Numbered from the stretch's first letter, positions 21,421 to 34,249 are shown. The stretch: 64,000 nucleotides of DNA from Sphagnum magellanicum (GCA_021904315.1 CM038922.1:1302001-1366000); one strand, 5' to 3'. Translations and numbers: made by a program. The notes: a model not told the origin generated them from the letters alone.

Positions 21421-23899
21421 GTCTTGATGGTATGATCAGCCTCAACTTCCAAGCCTTCTCCCCAAACAATGCAGGTAAGTTTTGGAGGTTTGCAATTTGC
21501 ACCTTTGCTGACGACAGGTATATGATATATTCTTCAATTTTAAAAAATAGATTCCTATATTTTAAACATCAGGAAATGAGCATTGAGCATAGAGATGGGG
21601 AATTTACAGATCGACCTAAGATGTACACATTGGCTTAACAAGTCTAGAATGGGCACTTTGATACAAAACTACAAATAGCTAGAATGTGAATTAAAAGGAT
21701 GAAAGATGGTTGAGTGCACAAAGACCTATGTGGTTAGAAACAAGGGACATCAACAGAGGCAGAAACACAAGGCTTGACAAGTATACAAGACAGCCCCAGG
21801 TGTGAAAATGAAAATATGCAGGGTTGACGACTCATAGCACTGTCCTGAGGCCTTGACCACTGCCAAACTTTGTACACCTTCCTTAAGGTGCATTTAGTCC
21901 TGATGGTAGTCCATAAGTCAATGTTAAGAATTATGCAAGCTTTGAGAGATTTTCAACTATAAAGTTAGGTGACATCAAGTATGATGTAGCTGGTTGTGTG
22001 AGAGTCGGTGGCAACATGATGTTTAAGAAATGTTATGGCCTTGGGAACTTAACACCAAATCTTTAAGAAAATTAGATGTCTTAACTAAACTGATAATGTT
22101 TGGTAATAGTCTATAAAAGGGTTTTTTAACTCAATATTCCTATTGAGTACCAAAGTTCCTTAAGTTCTAAGATATTCCCTTGTTCCCAAAGCATACTACC
22201 TAAAGCCATGTTGCTCTATTCCAAAGCCATTGTTAGAAGACAACACCCTTTTCACTTTGCATGTCTTCTACAACAACAAGGCTCTAGTTGTTCCATCAAA
22301 ATATACGAAACCTAACCTCCCCAAGCGACAAACTTGCAACAACAACAAAGGTCTATTGCTTCAATGGACACTTTTGGCACCATGATATCAAGTTATAAAA
22401 AGTATGGACAATCACAAGAGTTTAAGCAATTTGCCATTGCACCATTTAAGCTTCTTGAATTTGAGTCTTTGCAAACACAAAAACAAATCTTAGTAATCAC
22501 TTCAACAACTCATAAGAAATAAGAAATGAAAGGTTGAATAAACTTCTTTGCAAGCAAATTGTTCAAGTTGGAATGTACACTCAACATATGAACATTGTAA
22601 AAGTGTCAAAGAATTGTGAGTTCAAAGCATGAAATGTCAACTTGAATGAAGTGACAATGTGAGCAAATTGCCAAAGTAGCATTTAAAGTTTGTCTTGTAG
22701 AGAAGGTGGTGCTATTATACACACCAATAGCAAAAAACATGACTATGTAAGCAAAAGCAAAACAAGTTGAAAAGATGCAATGAATAACAAAGTTCAACAT
22801 TATAGACATTTTTGAAACTCCAATGAAGTTTGAACATAATGAAGTAGGCAACAACACTTGAATAAACTATAGAAGCTTGCATTGTTGCAAACAATTTCAA
22901 AGAAATACAACTATGAGAAAGAAATTAAAGACATGATATTAAAACCATTTGAAAAATATTTTGGGTTTTGGAAAATAAAATAATAGGAGCAAAAATGAAA
23001 CTACACTTATGCAAGTTTTAAATGACAAATAATCATAGAAATTTTGAAAATAATAGTACAAATAAGCTACCAAAATCTTACAAATATTCAGAATAACAAA
23101 TATTAGTAGGAAAAATGACAACACTTGAATTTTATGAAGCAAATACACCTTTGAAATGAAAAACTTATCCTTAGTGAAAAAAAATTCAAGAATACAAGAA
23201 CTTGATTTATAACTACAACAAAGTACAATACACAAATTATGTTGGACTTACAAAAAACTTGACCTTTAAGTACATCAAACCATGATATGAATATGTCCAA
23301 AACAATGATCTTATTGAAAATAATGGATACCCTAAAATCTCTCTAAAACTAAAAAGTCAATCTTATCATCAATTTTAAAAACCTTAACTAATAGTTATAT
23401 ATAATCACTAATTTTTTGGTACTAGAAATAAATAACAATTCTTAGTAACATAAATCTGGTAATCAATTTTGGTAGTGAAAATTAGTAGTCATTTTTTACT
23501 AGTAAAATTCAATAATTAGTAAAATCCAATATTTAAATTATATATATATATAATCCCAACATAATCTTGCCTCCTATTTGTGATCACATCCTTATGATCA
23601 CTTGCATAAATGAGACAACAAGATTGTTTTATCATGGCAATAGGCCTTTCCAACAACTTTAAAAGGTCCCACAACACCTTCAATAGGCCATACAATATTT
23701 ATAGCAAGTGTTGTAGCAATTTTAGGCTTAGAATCCATTTCCATGTTGGTTATAATATCATATTCCACACTTTGTCAACTATCAAAGCCAATGAACATCT
23801 TGGTATTCATGTGTTTTGGGGAAGCGTTGAAATTTAATTCCAATAGTTGGTAGTGAAAGAAGGCATTCGATAAGTGTCAAATCTTACATTTTAAAGTTG
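21421..23899. other. AT-rich intergenic DNA, no gene recognised
   Basis: Short frames only. A (TA) run lies near 23540-23555. Phrases built on TTTTTACTAGTA near 23490-23510 recall a CACTA-type end but lack the terminal G and have no partner. I see no larger element. Confidence 0.4.
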
Positions 23900-26270
23900 T
23901 TCATCTTGCCAATAACTAGTAAATGCCTCATTGAACATTTCACTATTTTTTTCCGTGTATATGTCCCATTGTTCCAACATACATTCTTTGTTTTTTTGTT
24001 GGTAGATCATTAGATCTACCTCCATTTCAAAATCTGAAATTTTGCCATCCAGTGACAGTAGCCATTTACATCTTCTACCCTCCTACACTTTTATTCCAAT
24101 GAATAAATCTCTTCCTAGTCCAAGGGTGGATCTACTTTCATGTCCTAGATGTTCTTCTACATGAGTTGAATTTTTTGGGTAGATTGTCTTAAGTTTACAT
24201 TTTGCTTTTTTAGCCTTCCACCCAAGGAAGGTCTCCTACTTTACCTTGTTGGCTTTCTCCTTACCCAACATGAGCTCTTTGTCAATCACATTGACCAACA
24301 ACTTGAAGGTTTCTCAATTCTATTTTTTTTCCCCCATTTAAGCTCCACTTAATTGTTTTCCTCTTCTAGTGCATCCAAGGCAATATTGATTACCAAAATC
24401 CAATTTTCTAGTTCTTGTTACTTGTTCCAATAATTTTCATTTTATTCATGGTTTTATTTAATATGGCCTAGACACCTTGGAAATTTTATGCTTTAATCTA
24501 TAGGCCTTGAATAATCAAAAAGTCTTGTTGATAAAATGTTTGCAACCTGTACAACTTCCTTTTGAGGTCTAGCACCTCATGTTGTGTTTTTTGCATACCT
24601 TCTTTTGCTAGCAATTTTTGGTAATGGTTGCCTAGAAAGCTTGCCCCAATTTTGTTACTACTTGGGCATAATTACTAAAAAGCAACAAGTGTTCATGCTC
24701 TAGGCCCTTAAGAGAACATGGTGGGGGTGAAGGAAGGCCCTACAAATAGGGTCAACCTTGTACAAACCCATGAGTGCCAAAAAGTATAGTTTTAACAAAA
24801 ATGACACTCCTAATTGTGGTGATGTTGTGGGAGTATCCATGCCCACTAGGAATGGAAGGATTATTGGATTAGTTCCACCAAAAATGAATTTTGGTGGTGT
24901 ATCAAATTTGATATATCATGTACTGAAATTAAATCTCATTGCAACCTATCATGCAAAATTTGAAAAAGGTTGGAAGGGGGTAAGCGTTAGTGCATTGTCC
25001 TTTGTAGGTGAATTTGGTCAAGTTATTCTAGGTGTACCATAAATTGAAAGAGGCATGGTGGAACTTGGGCTCCTTGTCTTCATCTTCTTTTTCAAACTTC
25101 ATGGGATTTTTGGTGATCATAACATTGAAATATGTTTCCCAAATGATTGTGATTGACCTTTAGCATTATGCAGTTTCAAATTACCCATGTTCCAAGTCTT
25201 CAAAGCCATCAACAAGTTTGCTAGTCCATAGGATTCTAATGCCAATTATGGTTCATTGGTTTTTGGTATCTAGCTCCACAATTTTCAATGGTTAATTCAT
25301 TATATTGACTAACTTTGAAAGGTCTTATTGGTGTTTTGTCTAATGCAATGGGGTCATTTTTTGAAAGCACCTTTACACCAATGTGGTGTGCATAGTTATC
25401 TTGTCCCCTTGGCATGTTTTCATTTGAATCATTCTCATCCTTTGATTTTAGTAGTTTCAAACTTGGATGGGATCAAAAACCAATTTCAAAGTTGAATGTC
25501 CAAGATTTAGGCTAGGTCAAATTTTAGTTCTTTACTAATTCTTCCTACCTTGATTTCACGAGTGTCAAAAAACTCATGACCTAATGTACATGTTAGCAAA
25601 AACAATAGTAGACCAATTGATCTACTTCCCTTGTTTTGCTAAAGCAACAATAATCATGAACTTTTTGTTCACATATGTGTCTTGACTCCCATTGGCCAAA
25701 TCGCTTGGATGAACACCAACATCTATGCCATGTATTTCCTTTTCAATTGGGAAACTTTTCAACCTTCCTTTTTAACTATTACATCTAGGGGGACCATTGT
25801 GATGTACATTTTTGCTATGTTTGTTTGTTTAATAAGTGGTAATTTGTTGATTCCTACCTATGGCAAACACAACGTCTAACCCACAACATTTTTGGTAATG
25901 GATTTCAAAACACATTGTATTATTGATTTTATGGGCTCGAGCTTGAACTAAAGAATGGATTGTAAAAACTCCTTGACTAATGGATGTATGGGTCCCAACT
26001 ACATATTAGTGAAGCCAAAAATGCCAATTTGGTTGTCCATTTGACATCCTTGCTAGCTACCCACCTCTTAGATTTGTCCATTTTGGTGAAAACCAACTTT
26101 CCCTTACTAGAAAGGCTCACTAAACTACTAATTTTTCCCTTTTTTGTTTATTTGTCTTTGGTTTTGGTGCTTTTTTTTTGGTTTCAACACTCCCTCTTCT
26201 TCTTCTTCCATCTTGTTCAATCTCTTTGCTTGATCTATGGCTATTTTTCTTCCCTATTTCTTGTTGACAT
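23900..26270 (-). other. Coding-like, possibly coiled-coil, decayed sequence (minus)
   Basis: Minus-strand translation gives long charged stretches between stops, for example EVLDLKRKLYRLQTFYQQDF near 24.55 kb and RRVEDVNGYCHWMAKFQI near 24.05 kb. Open frames include 25460-25236. Lys/Glu/Leu-rich spacing suggests a coiled coil. It lies just beyond the integrase end of the gypsy element at 26.5-32.4 kb, in the same orientation. It may be an extra frame of that element, its LTR plus flank, or another relic. TGTCAACAAG on minus from 26269, preceded by a purine run, could mark an LTR start, but I found no second LTR. Confidence 0.25.
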
Positions 26271-26599
26271 CCCCCCTCATTTAGATCTCACACAAACTAG
26301 AAGGAAGCAACAAATAATTAGAATGCAAAGACAAACATAGATTTTTAACGAGAGGAAACAATGAATGGGATGGTAAGGGTAAAGATCGTATTCCAAAATG
26401 ACATGGTATTGGTTGGTGAACCATCACATATCAAAAGGATGTGCAAAAATGGCCAATATCCAATGATTGTTGGGTAGGCATTACTTCAATGAAAAGGCAT
26501 GCAATTTGGATCCCAAGAATTGGATTCAAATTTTGGAAGCATTTAACTTAAATATCTTTGGGTTCCTTTGGACCAAGATGGAGTTCATTGGGTTCCCTA

Positions 26600-27441
26600 A
26601 TACTCCCATATGAAAACCTTGTGCCATCCCAAAAATAGTGGTTTATAATGTTGTTGTGCCCAAAGAGCATGGTCCTATTGCCATTACCTTGTAGTCTCAA
26701 TTGCCTCTTAACTAGACTCATCCAATTTTGACATTTTACTGCTCATGAAAACTTTGACTAGAAAAGAATCCTTGAATGTTTAGGTATTTGTGGTGGGCCT
26801 CAAATAATTTGTAGGCATCACTGAATGAAGTCCATAGACCAATTCAAATGGGGTGTAGCCTATTGTAACTTGAATGTTGTCATGTAGTCATAAAGGACAA
26901 TATGGAGATGTTCTTCCTAATCTATATTTTTATCATTGACCAATTTGGTCAACAATATTCTAATCACCTTGTTTGTTGATTTTGCCTTACTATTTCCTTG
27001 TGGTTAATATGTTGTAAAACTTGTGTGTTTCATCAAAAAATGGGTGGTAAGAATTTCAATTGCTATATTGATGAAATGCACCCCTAGTCATTTACCAAGG
27101 TGAGTGGTTGGGGATCCAAACTTGGTAAGGATAATTCATAAATGAACTTTGTTGTAATTGTCGTTGTATTTTTTTTGAATGTTTTGGCTTCCACCCATTT
27201 GGTAGCATATTCATAACTACCAAGATGTACCTACTTTTAATAAACCTATTAGCAAGCTTGATGGGCCAATAAAGTCCAACCCCCACTTCATGAAGGGTTC
27301 TATTGGCATTGTGGTTACCAATTTGGCCATATTTATGTTTACCAAAAATTTTGTACATTGATGGTTATCACAAGATTTATAATATTGTAAAATGTCTTTG
27401 TGCAAAGTTGGCCACCAATATTTAACATCCAAAATCTTCAA
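26600..27441 (-). pseudogene. Integrase remains of the 26.5-32.4 kb gypsy element
   Basis: From 27441 the frame reads KYWWPTLHKDILQYYKSCD, then NHQC, matching the HHCC zinc-binding N-terminal domain, then MPIEPFMKWGLDFIGP at the start of the catalytic core, whose first Asp lies in GLDFIGP. After a frame change SRYILVVMNMLPNGW continues the core strand. Near 26850 GYTPFELVYGLHSVMPTNYL matches the end of the core. Near 26690 residues DESS and ALWAQQHYKP match the C-terminal part. Stops between these pieces make it non-functional. Confidence 0.8.
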
Positions 27442-27684
27442 GTGCTATTGATGTTTGCAAAAAAATAATCCACCTCCCACATCTTGGTGCATTTCCTATA
27501 AAAAATTGTGGATTTGGTTTCCTTGTACGTATTTCCTTAACATTTGATCATGTTCATATTTAAATAGTTAATTATGGAACAAAGTGAAAGGCAAAGCTTT
27601 GAAAGCCAACTTCCTTTTTTGCTCCTGGGAAAACTACACTAAAAGCTTTTTGATTGTGAGATAGTCATCATGAATTCTTGTAGT

Positions 27685-28200
27685 CTAAATAAGTTGTAGT
27701 AGGAATGACAAAACATTTGTGGTTTGATTCGGAACTCCTAAATTTTCAATAATGTTTAGTAGTTTGTATAAAACATCAACAACTAAATGGGACTGTCCTA
27801 GTTTATAAATTATAAAAAAATCATTTTCCAAGAAGAGAAGTAACCATTTTGTAATCATGTTAGAAACCCAAGGTTTCTTGATCAAATACATGAATGCTAA
27901 GTGGTCCACATGATAGAAGATAAATTTTTTAATTCCTAACAAGTAATGCAAAAATTTATGCAAAGCATAAATCATAACTAAAACCTCTATTTTAGTAGTG
28001 GTGTCATTTTTCTTTGCATTGTTAAGAAGACAAGAAGCATAAGCAATGGGTTGATCACATTTTCCAATCTAGGATTTTGGGTTAGCATAACTCCCATTGC
28101 CATATCTATGTGTATAGGAAATTTCAGATCCCACCTTGGAGCAATCAAAATTGGGGCATCCATCCATTTTTCCTTGATGGTTTTCCATGCAATTTTACAT
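27685..28200 (-). pseudogene. RNase H remains of the gypsy element
   Basis: The frame 27975-27685 reads HKFLHYLLGIKKFIFYHVDH, then LIKKPWVSNMITKWLLLFLE and LGQSHLVVDVLYKLLN. This is the second half of Ty3/gypsy RNase H, where a YxVDH, a K-x-x-x-x-x-R/K-WL helix and a final hVADxLSR segment occur. The last Asp survives (VVDVLYK). The upstream half toward 28200 is present only as fragments. Confidence 0.8.
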
Positions 28201-28249
28201 TACAGGGTTTAATAAAATACCTGAACTTTAGTTAACAAGTTAATGATTG

Positions 28250-28900
28250 GGGCCATCATGAAGGCAAAATCTTGGATGAAGAAATGGCAAATTGGGTGAT
28301 ATTATTGAAGACTTGGATGTCTTTGGGAGTTTTTGGAAGTGGCATGTTGAAAATTGCACAACTTTTCTTGGGATTCAATAATTTTCCCTCTTTGGATACA
28401 ATGAACCCAAATCCATTTTTGAATACACTAAAAACATGCATTTTTCAAGGTTAAACCCAATACCAAGTTTTTGGTGTTTGTGAAAACACAATTGCAATCT
28501 TTCCAAATGCATTTTAGGTCATTAAAGACATTAAGATAATCTATAAATAATTTCATAAACATTCCAAGGTATTTTTAAAAGTCAAACTTACAACCCTTTG
28601 GTATGTTAGCAGAACATTCCTTAATCCAAATACCATGATTAACCAGATGAAAGCTCTCTAATTTATGATGAAGGTTATTTTATATTTGTCCTTCAAGGCT
28701 ATCATGATTTGGTCATAATTGCAAAATCATACAAAAAGGAATACACCTCATGATCAACCACCATGTCCAAAACTTCCTTCATAAAGGTAAAGGATATGGA
28801 TTGTTTTTGGTCATTGCATCAAGTTTTTAGAAATCCATGCAAATCCTCAACCTCCCATTTTTTCTAGTAGCACTACAATTGGAGAAAGTCAAATAGCTTC
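28250..28900 (-). pseudogene. Reverse transcriptase remains of the gypsy element
   Basis: Near 28860-28740 the minus strand, across two frames, reads ICMDF, KLDAMTKNNPYPLP, then FMKEVLDMVVDHEVYSFLYD. This is RT motif 1-2 with the first catalytic Asp region degraded. Near 28540 the catalytic YxDD box is replaced by a stretch reading LFIDYLNVF. From 28409 GFIVSKEGKLLNPKK then MPLPKTPKDIQVFN match the connection after RT. The enzyme is inactive. Confidence 0.8.
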
Positions 28901-29259
28901 TTCAATTGGGGTCATGAAACCTACAACAAATAGTTTGTCCAAATCTTGTTTTACCATTGTTGTGTAATTAAGATTCATTTTATACCTAGCTTGGTAGGCT
29001 AATGGAGTAGTGGTATTTAGCTTAATCCAATGTTGACATGTACGTGGAATGATCCCTTTTACATCCCTATAGGTCCATGCAAAAACATCCTTGTTAACAT
29101 TCCTTAGTAACTTTTATATCTTATGATTTGTTTAGGAATCAATATGTATATTGATTTTCACCATCTAAGGTTTTGTTTCAGTTCCCAAGTTCAAGTTCTT
29201 AACCTTGATTTCTTTCAGTAGGGACCTCCACTTAGTCATTTTCAGATCTTATACTTTAT

Positions 29260-29880
29260 TTTGGCAAGATTATCTACCGGAATTTCACCTAAAGTATGTG
29301 GAAAATCGTAAATGAAATCATTATTACCAAATTTTTAACTAATTACTGTGGTGATCACGATTTTTGATTTTAAAGTAATGTGATAATCCCAATTGTGAAC
29401 AAATTTGGTTTGGCTTCTAAAAGAACTTCCTCCTCTTCATCACTCATTTTATTGATGAAGCACTTTCGATCACTTGGTATGACTATCCAAGTGTTCAATG
29501 ATGGTTATGGTGCACATTATCCCATTACATGTGGTTATTGATCGAGTTGTTACTAATCATGAATAACCTTAGCATTATGCAATCACGGATGTGTTAACAA
29601 CACAGAATAATTAACATCCAATACATTATTGCTCATTACTATAAAAGTAGCAATGTATGGGATTCCATGAATGTGAATTTTCAATTTTTTAATCAACCTT
29701 ATTGATTTTACATAGGATTTGATTTGTTGTCCTAAAGGTATATAGAACTAGTTGAAGGATAGGTAACCCTAATTATTTTTTAAAATCTTTAGTGATGATG
29801 TTCACTTCAAATTCTCCATCCAACAACACATCATCCACTAAGTTTTTCCCCCACATGTATTTGAGTAATTGGCATATGAA
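29260..29880 (-). pseudogene. Retropepsin region of the gypsy element
   Basis: Across frame changes the minus strand gives DVLLDGEFEVNII, where the D-S/T-G active site would be, then LGLP and IHIHGIPYIATFIV. A segment like VLD-NYSVLLTHP and HNAKVIHDW follows, corresponding to the conserved end of gypsy proteases before RT. The active-site triplet appears as D-G-E, so catalytic function is lost. Confidence 0.6.
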
Positions 29881-31210
29881 TATCTATGGCTCCTAAAACT
29901 ATTATGGGAATAGGTTCTGGAGAGACAATAAATTTTTTGACAGGGGAAAGTTTAACACAAACATACTATTTTAAATCTAAAGCCAAATTAAAATGTTGCC
30001 CCATTGTGAAGGCATGTTTTCTTTTTACCATTACTCCCCAATTTCCTATAGTATCAAAACTATTTTGTAATGGCATTTTTGATATTATCAAATATTTTGA
30101 TGCACCTTCATTTTTGGTAGCTCCTCTTTTAGTGGTAGCACCTAGGAAGCTATTAATGTCATTGGTCTCTTTAAGTTGTTTTAGTCACAAAAGAGGTTCC
30201 TTTTCTTGTATCTATTGAATGGTAGTCTTAATATATTTCTACAACTTCTTTTTCATTCCAATTAGTTGTAGTGTTGGCTTTCCTACTTGCTCCTTATCCT
30301 TGAAAGGTATAGAATTTTATGGTAGTTTGTTTCTAATGCTTACTATTATAACCATGTTGACAACATCCTCCTTATTTGTTTCCATGGTGAAGGTTTTTTC
30401 CTTGAAAATTTATTGTGTTGCTTGGATATGAAGATAATCATAAATGATCTTGTGCTCAATTGATCCACAATTGAAACAATAGTAAATTATTGGACCACCT
30501 TTACTACCTACATTATGGTTGTTTTGTTTATTGGATTGATTTTTAGTTCTTTTTGTTTGTTGTGCATAAAATTCATTCATCAGAGTCTCCTTCTTCTATT
30601 TCAATTTGTTTTATGTTGAGTTTCCAAATTCTAGTGACATCACTCCTTGGTATGCTCAATCTTGTGGCATTAATATTGACTATATACAAGGTTAACACTT
30701 TTTGGGTCAATTGATTTTTCTAGTTTTGTAAGTGGTTCAAGCAATTTTCAATAGTCATTTGCATCACCCATGTTCTTCTCATAGGTGATAATAGCTTTCA
30801 CTTGTGCTCTAACATGGTATCCCTCTTCATCCCTACCATGACAACTTTTAAATAAGGTAACAAGTTGGTTTTCAAAAAAATAATAAGCAAGTTGTCATTT
30901 GCTTTATGTTGAAGGAAATTACAAGCTTAAGTTAGGTTCATAATATACTTTTATTTTTTCATCGACAACTTGTTTGATCACCCTAAATGCCATATAGACC
31001 CATTCATCAATTTGGATAATCCTACATAGCTTACAAAAAAACTACTTTTCATTCTTCAAAAATGCAATACAAGCAAGAATTTTCTCCTTAATTTGAGACT
31101 AGATCCTTCAAAGTGAAACAAAAATTCACTATATCATCATCCTTCTTCCCCCCATTGGCTTGAATGGTTTTCCTAAATAATTTAACATGAACATCAAGAT
31201 CAATCCTTGA

Positions 31211-31345
31211 ATTCACTACACCAAAACATGGCATAAATGACTAGAAATGACATAAGAGACAAGTCTAATTTGACTAAAAATGTCATAAACGACTAACCTA
31301 GTAAAAAATGACCAATCACGGATGCCATGTTTTGGTGTAGTGATT
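31211..31345. mobile_element. 129-bp CACTA-like miniature transposon with perfect TIRs
   Basis: The element occupies 31214-31342. Its ends are perfect 20-bp inverted repeats, CACTACACCAAAACATGGCA on the left and the complement on the right. It is flanked by the 3-bp duplication ATT (31211-31213 and 31343-31345), the size made by CACTA (CMC/EnSpm) transposases. Subterminal motifs TGACTAGAAATGACATAA and TGACTAAAAATGTCATAA repeat directly, as expected of transposase-binding sites. It codes for nothing and needs a transposase in trans. It lies inside the gag of an older gypsy element, and its perfect ends suggest a fairly recent insertion. Confidence 0.85.
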
Positions 31346-31718
31346 GTAAATGGGATAAGGTAACAATTTCCCATTAAAGGGGTAGTAGGAGTAAGGTAAT
31401 AGCTAGCATCAAATACCATGGGTTCCAAGAAAATCCCATCCAAGGTCCTTTGATAAGTGCACTACCTCCTCCAATATGCCTTCCTCCTCCATATGGTCCA
31501 TTGCCACTAGGGGTCCACCTTCACCTCCAAGGGGTTCAAATGTTGCCACCACCATGATGTCTTCTTATAATAGGCCTACTATCGCCTCCATGTGGGGCAC
31601 CTCTTCCTTTAGGATGTCTTATTCCCCTAGGAGCTCCATTACTAATGTTGAGTGGTACATTACCAAGGGGGTTTGCCATGTGATTTCCACTTTCTAGTTA
31701 GGTTTGAAGTTTTTCCAA

Positions 31719-31760
31719 GGGGGAGGGGGGGGGGGGGGGGGGGGGGGGGTGGGGGGGGGT
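31719..31760 (+). repeat. Poly-G tract (25 and 9 G) within gag
   Basis: GGGGG at 31719-31723, then A, then 25 consecutive G at 31725-31749, T, and nine G at 31751-31759. On the minus (coding) strand this is a run of proline codons. The tract should form G-quadruplexes, and its length in the assembly is uncertain because such runs sequence poorly. Confidence 0.8.
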
Positions 31761-32440
31761 CCTATTGCCAAGTTCCTTTGATCATTTAAAGCAAATCCAT
31801 ATATATTTGGTGGTCTTTCATCACCTTTTTGGCTATAATGACTCCTATCACTAAAATTGTCAACATCATCTATTGCAAAGGGGTCATAGTAGACAAGAAT
31901 TGGGTCAAAATTTGGAACAAAGACAAGTGTAAGGTTGGTAGTGAAAATCCTACTAAATTTGTAAGGAGGAGAAACTACTACATTGAAATTTCAAGAAACT
32001 CCTATTGAAATTTTTTGCTAAATATTTTTTTTCATACATGAAATTCATTTTTGAGGAAAGGCCATTGTGTCCATCTTCTAAAGCCTCTTTATCCTAACAA
32101 TTGCCACAATTCTTTTAATTGTTTATGGAATTCAATGATTTCATTTTCTCAAGCACATGGATCGGGTAATATAATTTCATGGTACCAAAAAATTTCATTT
32201 TTGTTAGGGTTCCAAATAGGTTTTCAAAAAGTTTCAGATTTCAATTTCATAATTATCCTTTCTAATAAGGTCCTTCCACCAAATTCCAATGATGATGATT
32301 GGAACTAATTCATGTAGACCAAGTATAGGTCTTTTTTCATTACTAAGACAATTACACCATGGTTGTCGACCATGACAATTACAAATGGTCGCTTGGTCGA
32401 CAATTATGGGCAAGAATGACCATTTTTTACAATTATGCAT

Positions 32441-33106
32441 CAGAATGGTGGAAGTTTGGGTAGTTTTTTTTCATCATTTTTCACTATGGCAATGGCAACA
32501 ATAATAATAAGAGTAGTGATGATGTCCATTGCTTTTCCTTTTTGTTGCAATGTTCATTAGTTGTATCTTCAACATGATTTGAACTTGTAGGCGACACAAA
32601 GGTCTTCTTCATGGATGCGGCGTTGTTGTGGGAGGGGATTCAAAATTATAGTAGTGGAGAATAATGGCGAAAGAGGTAAAGGATAAGGATTAATAGATAA
32701 GTGCGTAACATGATCATTTGCAGCAGTAAGGAAAATATTCTTTCTCTAGTCAATTTCTTGTCGTTTATAGAAATGCTAAGTGGTGATGGACTTTAGGCAA
32801 AAAATATTGATGTTTAGTCATTTCTTTATTCACAGTAGATAGGGCTCCTTTCTTACATTACATTATCAAATTAAATAACAAAAATCCTAGTTCTAGAATC
32901 TCGAAGAGCATGGATATTGTTTCACTAGTCACTTGCTTACTTGATTTTTGAAAAAACTTCTATTGTGGTTCCATAGCAAGTGGAGCTACATTTGCAAAGA
33001 AAAACAACGATGAGGTTGCAATATTGGAAAACTTTAATTCCTGTCCTTTTTAAAAATCAACAACATCCACTTCAAATCAAGTCACATTTTTGAATCCAAT
33101 GAAACT
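32441..33106. other. Spacer beyond the gypsy gag; no LTR recognised
   Basis: The 5' LTR of the minus-strand gypsy element should lie here or a little further right. I could not match it to sequence on the other side. Somewhat CG-richer patches occur at 32,590-32,720. Confidence 0.3.
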
Positions 33107-33455
33107 TGACACACCCCCAGGCTCCTTGATGGATTCAAATGTGAGTCCAAACGGAAAACAACGGAAGAGTAAGGAGTTGGGGCACGCTCCCTGGCTCGCA
33201 ACACTTTGAAGGGTAAAATGGCGTGTTGGAACTCCAGGATGGGACTAGGAAGAGTGACAACCATCAACTACTCACACGGACCTGCACAAAACCAACACAA
33301 AGTGCTGCAGTTGGAACACTTTTGGTGTTAGGACGAGCCACGGGCGACTCGGATTCACAAGATTCATCACGGCCGGATAAGGGGGAAACCACCACCTTCC
33401 CCCTTATAGTATACTTTGTGCTTCTCCAAGAGACTCCCAAACCCAAGGTTTTGAT
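33107..33455 (+). mobile_element. Truncated LTR of the 0.9-kb family
   Basis: It begins TGACACACCCCCAGGCTCCT and follows the copies at 50.9 and 52.1 kb through the GGCACGCTCCCTGGCTCG region, the CTGCACAAA region and the CCACCTTCCCCCTTATA region. The match stops at about 33455 and the second half is missing. Only one end is present, so no target duplication can be tested. Confidence 0.8.
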
Positions 33456-33955
33456 CTTGTGTCCTACCTATTTTATGGTTAACTTTATTATTTCCCCTAG
33501 AAGATGAACACCAACATTTTTGTTTTTGGCTTGCCTAAATATATATTTTAAAAATGTTAAAATCAATTTTTTTTGAAATTTTCAATAGCCAAAATTTGAA
33601 AAAACAAAAGTCATCAGATTTTTATACATGGGTTTAAGTAGGGTAGTCAAATATAGAGGGATGCTTAAACTTTTACTATCATATTTAATGTGTAGACAAA
33701 ATTTAGCTAAATCTTCCTATGGATCATCACCACTTTGGCTACATCACAAAATTGCCAAAAAAAACATTGAAAACCAACACAAATGAAACTCCAAAAGGCC
33801 AAAGTTATATCAAAAGCTTATCACCTTGGTTACTCCTTGTCATAAAGAGTTCATTTGTTGGAGAACAAAATCAAAGCGTGTTGTGTGCTCCAAAGTCCAA
33901 ACCCTACTAGTTTTCTTCAAGTAACTTATGCAATATCCACATGACAATATAAACA
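33456..33955. other. AT-rich spacer, nothing recognised
   Basis: No open frame of note and no repeat seen. Confidence 0.4.
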
Positions 33956-34240
33956 CAATGTTTCAACCCAAGGCATATATGAAATACCCCCTTGAAGATA
34001 TTACATTTTGGATTTAAAATTTTTTTGTGTAATACCCTCAAAATAGTCTAAATGTTTGAATTCAAAGTCTATATGAAATACCCACTTGAAGGTATTACAT
34101 ACACTCTTGATTTTTTAGGTTTATGCAATACCTTCATATGGGTGTTGACAAAAAAACTAATTGTGACATTAAATATTGTTTGAGTAAATAATTCCAAATT
34201 CCTTGCAATACCCTCATTTTGTTTCTTTCATCATTGTTTT
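33956..34240. repeat. Degenerate repeat built on AATACCC...GGTATT
   Basis: TATATGAAATACCCCCTTGA (from 33977) and TATATGAAATACCCACTTGA (from about 34072) start two copies of one unit spaced by about 95 bp. Each contains a small palindrome, AATACC and GGTATT around 8 bases. Further TGCAATACC words occur at about 34124 and 34204. A related cluster lies at 44.28-44.83 kb. Confidence 0.5.
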
Positions 34241-34249
34241 CAATAGTTG

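Larger units (their letters stand above)
26560..32340 (-). mobile_element. Decayed Ty3/gypsy retrotransposon (gag-pol, minus strand)
   Basis: Reading the minus strand from high to low coordinates, the order is gag with a zinc knuckle, retropepsin, reverse transcriptase, RNase H, integrase zinc finger and core. That order (integrase last) defines Ty3/gypsy rather than Copia. All domains are broken by stops and frameshifts. LTRs were not identified on either side, so the limits given are those of recognisable coding. The element carries a younger CACTA-like insertion in gag and a long C-tract (G-run on plus) in a proline-coding part of gag. Confidence 0.85.
30400..32340 (-). pseudogene. Gag region of the gypsy element with degraded CCHC knuckle
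   Basis: The zinc knuckle lies at about 30490-30435 on minus: CFNCGSIEHKIIYDY. It keeps Cys-x2-Cys-x4-His but has an added codon and a Tyr where the last Cys should be. Upstream, near 31900-31800, VYYDPFAIDDVDNFSDRSHY and PPNIYGFALNDQRNLAIG precede a run of proline codons made of pure C. A CACTA-like insertion splits the region at 31214-31342. Capsid features cannot be traced. Confidence 0.6.

Noticed and set aside
26240..26285. Polypurine tract and LTR start (minus TGTCAACAAG) for the 26.5-32.4 kb gypsy element
   Set aside because: Plausible in place, but I could not find the matching second LTR, so it is mentioned only as a possibility.
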